Source: WHSM01 sp050701795
Lineage (GTDB): Bacteria; Actinomycetota; Actinomycetes; Mycobacteriales; Micromonosporaceae
NCBI GenBank assembly: GCA_050701795.1
Contig: JBOGDK010000327.1
Span: forward strand, 1-5,680
Reading direction: 5' to 3'
Length of the DNA: 5,680 nt
This document shows, in pieces, positions 1 through 5,680 of the stretch (positions are counted from its first letter, which is position 1; each line of letters begins with the position of its first letter). The position numbers and the translations under genes were made by a program. The notes under the pieces are model-generated. The model had not been told where the DNA came from and did not search any database. It saw nothing but the letters and a program-made list of their open reading frames with translations.

Positions 1-3000
1 CCTGGGCGTCCGCGCCGGGCCAGTCCAGCGCGATCGTCCCGAGATCGCCGGTACGGCCCGGGTCCGGGTCGGCGTAGCCGATGGCCGCGTCCACCACGGC
101 CTGGTCGTCGATCGGCGCCCGTACCCGCAGCTCGCCTGGCGGCGTCCGCCCGATGTCGAAGGTGTCCATGCCCCGCCGGGGCACCAGGGTGGTACGCCCG
201 TCCGGCGACCGCCACAGCACCGCCCTGACCCCGTCGTGCCGGATCAACGCGTCGAGCTGCTCAGCCACCGCCCGGATGCTCCTGACGGATCTCGGCAGGT
301 CGCCCTCCAGCGTCACCACGACCCGGGACGAGTCCCCGTGCGAGGTGACCTGGGCGAGCACCTCCGCCAGCACCGGGACGGCGTGCCGATGATCGAGCGG
401 GGTGGCGACGTGCACCGCTTCGTACGAGCCGTCCGGATCCAGCCACGGCGTGACGATGTTGGGGGCGGTGTCGTCGGCGGCGACCAGCAGGCCACCGGAG
501 CGGGTCTGGACCAGCACCGGATGCCACGGCGACTCACCGAGCGGTACGGTCCCTCCGCCGGGCAGGAACCGCTGCCATCCCGTCCGGTTCCTCGCGTGCA
601 CCGGGTGGTCCCACAGGCTCGCGGCGACACCCGGGAACCCGGTGTCCTGGATCGACATCAGGACCGGCGCGTCGGGATCGGCGTCGCCGGTACCGAGGGT
701 CCGCAGCGCGGCGTACGTGACGTCGGCGAGCCGGCCCGACTCATCCGGTGAGTCCGTGCGGCCGTACAGCAGCACGCTCTCGTGGCCTCGCGGATCAGGC
801 ATGTGGCGAACGTGGGACATCGCGATGAACGCCGTGGATTCCATGCGACCGAAGCCGCCGCCGGGCGTCGCGCCCGTGGCCACATGACGCGCGGTACGCA
901 GCGATGCCACGACACGTACCCCGGAGTGCTGGCCGACCCAGAACACGTCCGCGACGTCGGGACGCGTCAGGAGCTGGTCCAGCTCCGGCACCCCCACGAC
1001 TCCGCTGAGCACCACCACGAACCCAGACTCGCTCCGGGTGTTCTGGTCCAACACCCCCAGGGTGCGGTCCAGTGCGTCGGACGCGTGGTCGGCGTCGACG
1101 AGTTCGTCGCCGAGCACGATCGTGGCCATCGAATCGTCGCTGTGGTAGTGGTCGAACCAACCGAGGGTGCGCCACCGCTCGCGCGTCGCCGGCACCCCCA
1201 TCACCCAGCCACGCTGGTACCCGGAGGCCCGCCAGTCGCCTGGCGGCGGCCCCGTCATCGCCGGTTCGAACCCGGTGTCGTCCCGGGATTCCTCGTCCGC
1301 GGCCGTGCTCTCGGCGTCGGTCCCGCCGTCGCTGGTGTCGCTGTCCTGGAGCCGGAAGATCCGCCGGCTGCCGATCTGGTCGGGGCGCTGCGGCGGGTCG
1401 AGGATCGCGCGGGCGATCGACGCCGACTCCGGGGCGTGCCCGAACGCCTCCGGTACCTCCCGGCCGGTCGGGTCGACCACCAGCGCGACCACGTCGAGAT
1501 CGGGCTCGCGAGGGTCACGGTCGGCGGTCCCGTCCCGCAACCCGTCGATCACGGCTGACCACTCCGCCGGTACGGTGACCGGCCGGTCCAGATGGTCCGG
1601 GTCGAGGTACAACAGCCCGTCGCTGGAGTGGTGCAACGCGAACGCGTGCCCCGGTCCGGTACGCCGCCGGAGCTGGATGAACGCCGTGCCGCCGACGGCG
1701 GGCACCGCCTGCTCCAGCGCCTCCCAGGACGCCGGGCGGCGCCACCCGCGGCGGCTGGCGAACTGCCGCTGCTCGGCGCGTGCCCCTCGGGTCCCGACCG
1801 CCGTGTCGTCCTGCGGCTCGGAAGCGCGTACCCGGGTGAAGGAGTTCCCGCCCGGGTACAGCCCGGTGGCCAGCGCGTGAAGCTGCCGCGCGCACCGCGG
1901 GTCGAACTCGTCGTCGGTCAGCGCCCCGGACCGCTCCGGCTGCTTGCCGGCCGGCTCGGTGGCGGACACCTGGGCAACGATCCCCACCACTTCGCTTCGG
2001 TCGTACCGCACCGCCGGCACCGGCAGCGTCGTGGTGGTGGTCAGGCCGGGCCTGGGCCTGAGCAGGCCGGCGAGCGAACCGGGCGCGTACCGCTGCTCGG
2101 CTCTCCTGGTACGCGGCGGCGGCGCCTTCTCCAGGTCTTCGAAGATCTTGATGGCGTCGTGCTCGAACAAGTACAGGTACACCGTCGAGGTGGTCTCGGT
2201 GCCCTCCCGCGGCGCCGGCGTACCGTGCCACAGCACGTTCTCCTTCCACGTGCGCGAGACCAGCCTGAAGTCCAGTTCGGCCCGGACCAGCCAGATCCTG
2301 CCCGTCTGCTTGGTGTGCGACTCGTCGCGGGTGCCGCGCTGCACGTCCTGCCCAGCGGACAGCGCGGTCGACACGCCGCCGGTCTCGCTCACGCCGCTGG
2401 TATGCGCGCCGCCGTCCGAGTTCGGGCTCGCCCCGTCGACGGTGTCCGTACGGGTCGTCGGCGCCAGGTCGGCGGAGGTGGCGCGGCCGATCCCGGCGCC
2501 GGAGCTGGACTTGCTGAGCTGTTCGCGTTTGAGGTAGTGGCCGAGCGCCATCGTGCTGAAATCGCGCAGCTTGACTGGGTCCCGCAGCCGGCCCTTCACC
2601 CTGAGGTCCTGGAACAGATCCGCGACCAGACCGGGTTCGAACAGGCCGGAGAAGTCGTACCCGTCGGGATCCTGGGTGATCCGGTCGAGGTTCGCCCGTA
2701 CGGCGTGCGCGCCGACGAACCACGACACGGTCTGGCCGTTGCGGGTCGCCTCCTGCAGCGCCAGGTCGCCCACCGCCCGCTGGGCCGCGTCGAGCAGCCG
2801 GTCGAGCCCGGTGAAGCCCTCGGGGTAGTACTTCACCGGCAGCTTGAACCGGCCCTTCGGCGGGTCGCCGTGGATGCCGTACCGGCCGTGGGCGCCCTGT
2901 GCCGGGTCACTGAGGCTCTTCGGCAGCCGCCACGTCATCGAACCTGGCACGGCCTGCACCGCGCGGCTCGACCGGCTGGTGCGCTGGCGCACCGTGCGCA

Positions 3001-5680
3001 ACGCGTCCTCGGCGGCCTGGAAGCCTCTGGTGTACACGTTGCTGACGGGCCGCCCCGGCACCGGGGTCCGGGTCACCTCGGCGATGATGTCGAAGTCGAC
3101 ACTGAAGTCCCGGTTGCCGCTCCAGTCGAAGACCGTACGGGTGCTGGTGACGGTGTCCGCTGTGGTGGTGGCGACGCTCCGGTTGTCGGTACGGCTGTGG
3201 CTCGCTCCTCCGGCCAGCGTCGTCAGGTGGTCCGCGCCGGGATCCTGGCCGCCCGGGGTGCCACCGCCGGACACCCGTGCGCTCCAGGTACGGCCCCGGG
3301 TGTTCGTCCACGTGGTGCTGCGGGAGTGGTTGGCGTACGCGTAGTTCTCCATGCCCGCTCTGCTCTCGGTGCCGAGCGGGCGCGGGTTGCGCAGCGGACC
3401 GGCCTTGAGCTTGATCATCACCAGTTCGGCGCCGACCATGCCACGCGGGTTGACGAACGCCAGCCGTAGCCCGCTGCCGAACAGGTCGTCGATCAGAGCC
3501 CGTAGCCCGGGAGTGGAGTACTGGTCACCGATCTGGCGCAGCAGCCCCAGGACCGAGGAGACGCTCCTGTCGCGTACCGCCTCGGGGGCGACCTGGCGGA
3601 GCAGGCCGCGAATCACCTGTGGCAGCGACCTGGCCAGCTCGATCCGCTCGGCGGCGCCGAATCCGAGGATCGCCGCGTCCGGGCCGAGCATGTGTTCGGG
3701 GAGGCCGGGTGCGGCCGGCGCACCGCTCGCCAGCTTCGCCGGGAACGCCGGGGCGGCATCCGGCTCCGGCACGGCGAACCGGAGCCCCGGCGCCCCGGAG
3801 AACCGCCGGCTCGCCCCCGCCGCCACGGTGTCGGGGAGCTTCAGGCTCCCGGAGCGGTAGGCGTCGAGCAGGTCGGCGACGACGTCGTCGCTGAGGCTGA
3901 GGTGGCCGGCGGCGTACCGTGCGGCGAGTTTGCCCACCAGGGCGACGGGCAGGGCATCGGCTCCCGACAGGTGGCCGCGCAGGGCGTCGCCGACCTCGCT
4001 GTCGAACATCGGCCAGCGGCCGGCGGCGTAGTCCCGTAGCTGTTCCACGGTGGACCTGGGCGACGGACGTTCCCAGAACAGGCGTCCCACCAGATCCATC
4101 GGCAGATCGAGCCGGCCTCCCAGCGACGCCTCGACGATCAGGTCGATGGCCGCGTCGTCGACGGGGAAGTTCCCGGCCAGGTACCGCCGCAGCGCGTCCG
4201 CCACCACCGACGAGCCCGGCAGCCGCTCCGGGTCGTAGAGGAACCGTTCGAGCAGGTCCCGAGCGTGCTGGTCGGCGTCGGGCATCGCCCACTCGGTCGG
4301 CATCCACCGGTTGTCCAGGGCGGTCGCCACGTCCTCTGGTAGCCGCACGTGCGCCCGGACCCGGTCGACCAGGTCCACCGGAAGGTCCAGGTCCCTCGCC
4401 GCCTGGGACCGCAGGATGCCGGCGAGGGTTTCCGGGGAGAGGGTCAGGTCCCCGGCGAAGTGCCGGCCGAGCACCGTGGCGACGGTGTCGGTGGACAGGG
4501 CGAGCCGACCGGCGGCGAACCGGTCCAGCAACGCGGTGACCGTGCCGATGGGCAGGTCACGCGGGCCGTTCTGGTCCGCCCAGAGCGCCTCCTCGACCAC
4601 CGGGTCCGGCACGTCGAGGCCGTCCTCCAGGTGCAGCCGCAGCATGTCGGACTCGCGGATCCAGAACCAGTACCCGTCGGGTTCCTCGACGTACTCGACC
4701 CGGGGCGCGTCGCTGCCGTCGACCAGGCGGTTCCGCTTCACGCCCAGGCCCTTGACGGCGAACAGCGCGTCGGCGCTGAACTGGTACATCCGTCCGAAGT
4801 GCAGCGAGAGCCGCTCCACCGCCGAGTCCGTCCCCCGCCAGCGGGTGCCCTGCCGGGTGCTGGACTCGGAGAAGGCCACACCGGGCTGGCCGCCCGGAGC
4901 GCCCGCGACGTCGCCCTCCACGCCGAGGGCCTGCCACGAGCTCTCCCATCCGGAGCCGTCGCTGGAGCTGTGGCCCGCCCGGTCCATACCAAAGTTGATC
5001 TTGCCGGAGACAAACGACGGGCCGGTACGGGCGCGGTACCGCGGCTTGCCGAGGTTGAGACCGAGTTCGAGCTGACCGTGGTCGTCGCGTACCCAGCCCT
5101 CCTTGAAAAGGTGGTCGATGGTGTACAGGCCGTCGCTGATCTGCTCGACGTGGGACCGTACGTTCTCCACGTTGCCGAACGCGCGGGCCAGCGACCACGG
5201 CGCCTTGCCCGGCGTGGTCAGCGTCGCCGGCAGCACCCGCCGGAACGCGTCGGAGAGGTTCGACGTGGCGATCGTGTCGGTCACGACGTACCCGACCCGT
5301 TGGAAGATCGACCGGTAGCCGTCCGGACGTTCCCGGGGCGCGTCGAAGTCGTGCGGCGGCAGGGTCTGCGGGGTGTCGGAGCTGACGTCGTCGAGCAGTT
5401 TCAGCACCACGCTCTGGTCCGGTACGTCCACCTGCGCGATCTGCTCGCCGCGCTCGTGGATCCGGGCGTCCAGGTCGTACCCGAACTGGTACGACAGCGC
5501 CGTGTCGTGACTCTCCAGCAGCTCCACGTTGTTGACCACCGACCCGGAGCGGATCCCGCGCCCGTACCGCCAGCGAAGCTTGCCGAGCCAGTTGGGCAGC
5601 CGGATCTTGACCGGCCCCACCGTGATCGTGCCGGGCAGCACGCCGACTCCCGCACTGACCTCCCGGGTGTTGGTCAGGCT
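1..5680 (-). CDS. Giant modular protein with internal papain-like (deamidase/protease-fold) domain, partial at both ends
   Basis: A single minus-strand frame is open from 5680 to 2 without a stop (1,893 codons), and no in-frame ATG or GTG has a convincing ribosome binding site, so both gene ends lie outside the window. Third codon positions are overwhelmingly G/C in this frame (18 of the first 20 codons), and the translation is well mixed, unlike the Arg/Pro/Ala/Gly-rich translations of the other frames. Order of parts: four related beta-rich modules, a 19-residue-repeat helical solenoid between the second and third, a papain-like domain with Cys1263/His1345/Asp1360, an acidic linker, and a duplicated alpha/beta fold. 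No signal peptide or transmembrane helix is visible in this slice. The only cysteine is Cys1263. Known family context: giant actinobacterial proteins with WXG100-like N-termini often carry papain-fold toxin domains. Membership is inferred, since neither terminus is seen. Coding confidence is high, function moderate to low. Confidence 0.93.
131..445 (-). other. C-terminal alpha/beta fold, copy 2
   Basis: Residues about 1746-1850. Order: strand SYEAVHVATPLD (1752-1763), helix AVPVLAEVLAQVTS (1767-1780), strand SRVVVTLEG (1785-1793), a helix ending AEQLDALI (1806-1813), and HDGVRAVLWRSPDGRTTLV (1815-1833). Copy 1 aligns at each point: VLDQNT with VLAQVT, VVVLSG with VVVTLEG, LDQLL with LDALI, DVADVFWVG with GVRAVLWRS. 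The chain continues past the window edge, so further copies may follow. No active-site motif is recognised. Confidence 0.5.
851..1153 (-). other. C-terminal alpha/beta fold, copy 1
   Basis: Residues about 1510-1610. Order: strand SMATIVLGDELVD (1517-1529), helix ASDALDRTLGVLDQNT (1533-1548), strand GFVVVLSG (1553-1560), helix with PELDQLL, then PDVADVFWVGQHSGVRVV (1574-1591). This beta-alpha-beta-alpha-beta pattern resembles a small Rossmann-like or Toprim-like sheet, but I see no nucleotide-binding glycine loop. The same landmarks reappear about 235 residues later in copy 2. Between the copies (1611-1745) lies further alpha/beta sequence, including VTYAALRTLGTG, VLMSIQDTGFPG and a HPVLVQTRSGGLLVAAD strand pair. 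Function not recognised. Confidence 0.5.
1270..1351 (-). other. Acidic low-complexity linker
   Basis: Residues 1444-1470. The stretch from Asp1446 to Asp1468 has 10 Asp/Glu among 23 residues with a single Arg, mixed with Ser, Thr, Ala and Gly (DSDTSDGGTDAESTA, then ADEESRDD). This is typical of a disordered inter-domain linker in secreted or surface giant proteins of actinobacteria. It marks the boundary between the papain-like part and the C-terminal alpha/beta region. Confidence 0.7.
1466..1924 (-). other. Papain-like Cys-His-Asp domain, resembling Tox-PL toxin glutamine deamidase
   Basis: Residues about 1253-1405. The motif DPRCARQLHALATG carries Cys1263 (bases 1892-1894). Eighty-one residues later a strand (GGTAFIQLRRR) leads into GPGHAFALHHSSDG with His1345, and then LLYLDPD with Asp1360, 15 residues after the His. 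A closing strand, VVALVVDPTGREV, follows. This order (Cys on a helix, G-H-x-F/V strand, D-G turn, aromatic-x-D-P strand) is the signature of the papain-fold Tox-PL family, whose members are predicted or shown to deamidate glutamine or cleave protein substrates of target cells. Oddities: the Asn commonly before the catalytic Cys is Arg here, and the usual D-x-Q after the acidic residue is DPD. The domain lies inside the chain with at least 488 residues after it, whereas classic polymorphic toxins place it at the C-terminus. A degenerate or autoprocessing enzyme is an alternative. Confidence 0.68.
2021..2125 (-). other. Basic, proline- and threonine-rich linker before the papain-like domain
   Basis: Residues about 1186-1220, between module 4 and the papain-like domain. 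It begins APPPRTRRAEQR, with an R-x-R-R tetrapeptide at 1190-1193, and ends LTTTTTLP with five consecutive threonines. The composition suggests a flexible, exposed hinge between a structural part and the enzyme domain. The two arginines of the tetrapeptide are encoded by adjacent AGG and AGA codons. Confidence 0.6.
2129..2848 (-). other. Beta-rich repeat module 4, next to the papain-like domain
   Basis: Residues about 945-1184. The helical head contains TGLDRLLDAAQRAVGDLALQ (957-976) and ends in GLVADLF (1017-1023), matching the D-L-F landmark of modules 2 and 3. It is followed by a long Ser/Thr/Gly-rich low-complexity stretch (1056-1125, including KSSSGAGIGRATS and GGAHTSGVSETGG), then the landmark strand RIWLVRAELDFRLVSR (1128-1143), and the closing VYLYLFEHDAIKIFEDL (1167-1183), which parallels module 2's WIRESDMLRLHLED. 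A Pro/Arg/Thr linker (1186-1220) connects it to the papain-like domain. This copy has diverged most in the hairpin region. Function unknown. Confidence 0.48.
2966..3703 (-). other. Beta-rich repeat module 3
   Basis: Residues about 660-905. It starts with two or three predicted helices (680-735, ending ALIDDLF), then the hydrophobic strand GAELVMIKLKAG (750-761). The pair of Ser/Thr-rich strands is at its longest here: NHSRSTTWTNTRGRTWSARV (784-803), a Gly/Pro turn (804-816), and ASHSRTDNRSVATTTADTVT (826-845), followed by the landmark DFSVDFDIIAEVTR (858-871). The closing segment (878-905) is more helical and basic than in modules 2 and 4. Its landmark Phe lies 558 residues after that of module 2; subtracting the 273-residue solenoid leaves 285, close to the 273 separating modules 3 and 4. 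No catalytic motif is visible. Confidence 0.52.
3794..4612 (-). repeat. Helical solenoid of about fifteen 19-residue (57-bp) repeats
   Basis: Residues 357-629 divide into consecutive units of mostly 18-20 residues, beginning at 357, 376, 395, 414, 433, 447, 467, 487, 507, 526, 544, 558, 577, 596 and 615. Units at 433 and 544 are short (14 residues). The rough consensus is L-P/S-x-D-x-V-x-x-L-L-x-R-Y-x-A-G-x-L-x; clear examples are LSTDTVATVLGRHFAGDLT (395-413) and LSDDVVADLLDAYRSGSLK (596-614). Each unit looks like one amphipathic helix followed by a G-x-L-x-L turn, so two units (38 residues) could pack as a helical hairpin, as in other alpha-solenoids. The copies have diverged at DNA level, so this is an old protein repeat and not a recent tandem duplication. 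I do not recognise a named repeat family. A scaffold or protein-binding role is inference. The array sits between the second and third beta modules. Confidence 0.8.
4616..5320 (-). other. Beta-rich repeat module 2
   Basis: Residues about 121-355. A helical head (121-190) ends in VRSHVEQISDGLYTIDHLF, which parallels VLGLLRQIGDQYS...IDDLF in module 3. A strand with GLNLGKPRYRAR follows, then a Ser/Gly/Trp-rich stretch (HSSSDGSGWESSWQ, 237-250), a Gly-rich turn (257-266), a second Ser/Thr-rich strand (AFSESSTRQGTRW), the landmark YQFSADALFAVKG (299-311), and the closing YWFWIRESDMLRLHLED (337-353). It runs directly into the first 19-residue helical repeat at residue 357. Alternating Ser/Thr and bulky residues suggest long amphipathic beta-hairpins. 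I do not recognise a named domain; a structural or membrane-interacting role is speculation. Confidence 0.52.
5381..5680 (-). other. Beta-rich repeat module 1 (cut by the window edge)
   Basis: Residues 1-100, the C-terminal part of the first of four related modules; its helical head lies beyond base 5680. It opens with LTNTREVSAGVG (2-13), which resembles WTNTRGRTWSARVSGG of module 3. Alternating strands and an S/T-containing segment follow, then the landmark strand YQFGYDLDARI (64-74), which matches YQFSADALFAVK of module 2, and finally VPDQSVVLKLLDDV (86-99), which corresponds to the closing strand-helix of modules 2 and 4. No enzymatic motif is visible. The relationship rests on eye alignment of short landmarks, so homology is plausible and not proven. 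Confidence 0.5.

Noticed and set aside
791..824. Possible metal site in MSHVRHMPDPRGHE (residues 1621-1634)
   Set aside because: Three histidines lie close together but do not match a known zinc or metalloprotease motif, and no partner ligands can be pointed to.
782..1558. Plus-strand open frame of 258 codons
   Set aside because: Antisense shadow with Val/Arg/Pro-rich composition and no ribosome binding site or recognisable motif.
1515..2723. Minus-strand open frame of 402 codons
   Set aside because: It is in a different frame from the main gene, has an Arg/Gly/Ala/Pro-dominated composition, and would overlap the papain-like domain and module 4, whose motifs are in the main frame.
3344..3352. 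Internal Met777 (GMENYAY) as a possible start of a separate gene
   Set aside because: No purine-rich ribosome binding site at the right spacing, and the frame continues unbroken upstream through a conserved module.
1592..3469. Plus-strand open frame of 625 codons
   Set aside because: It lies antisense to the continuous minus-strand frame, is rich in Arg, Gly, Pro, Val and Ala, shows no domain, and is the kind of long shadow frame that high-GC DNA produces.
3525..4307. Minus-strand open frame of 260 codons
   Set aside because: Low-complexity Arg/Pro/Gly translation, overlapping the 19-residue repeat array, which is regular only in the main frame.
1..5680. Gene boundary, promoter, terminator, RNA gene, CRISPR or insertion sequence
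   Set aside because: The main frame is coding from edge to edge. I saw no intergenic gap, no direct-repeat array at DNA level, no transposase motif and no tRNA-like or rRNA-like stretch.

Overview
The window is about 70% G+C by eye, with third codon positions almost always G or C, frequent CGTAC/GGTAC strings and no non-coding DNA. This points to a high-GC actinobacterium, and a Micromonosporaceae-type organism (Micromonospora, Salinispora, Actinoplanes and relatives) is a reasonable guess that rests on codon flavour only. One minus-strand frame, read from base 5680 down to base 2, is open for all 1,893 codons with neither a start nor a stop. I translated it end to end without a break. The window is therefore an internal slice of one giant gene; its N-terminus lies beyond base 5680 and its C-terminus beyond base 1. 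Residue numbers below count from the codon at 5680-5678 as residue 1.

Layout from N- to C-terminal (right to left): a cut beta-rich module (residues 1-100), a second related module (121-355), a solenoid of about fifteen 19-residue helical repeats (357-629), a third module (660-905), a fourth module (945-1184), a basic/proline/threonine linker, a papain-like domain with a Cys-His-Asp triad (about 1253-1405; Cys1263, His1345, Asp1360), an acidic Ser/Thr/Asp/Glu linker (1445-1469), and a C-terminal alpha/beta region holding two related copies of one fold (about 1510-1610 and 1746-1850). Cys1263 is the only cysteine in all 1,893 residues.

The best overall interpretation is a giant modular actinobacterial protein of the polymorphic-toxin / WXG100-associated kind, with an internal domain resembling the Tox-PL 'toxin glutamine deamidase' papain fold. 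NCBI uses the name 'lonely Cys domain' for some giant actinobacterial proteins, and the single-cysteine property fits that name, but I recall this from memory and could not check it. The multi-module N-terminal part may be structural, for delivery or presentation; secretion signals, partners and immunity genes would lie outside the window. The least explained parts are the 19-residue solenoid, the fourfold Ser/Thr-rich beta module, and the duplicated C-terminal fold.
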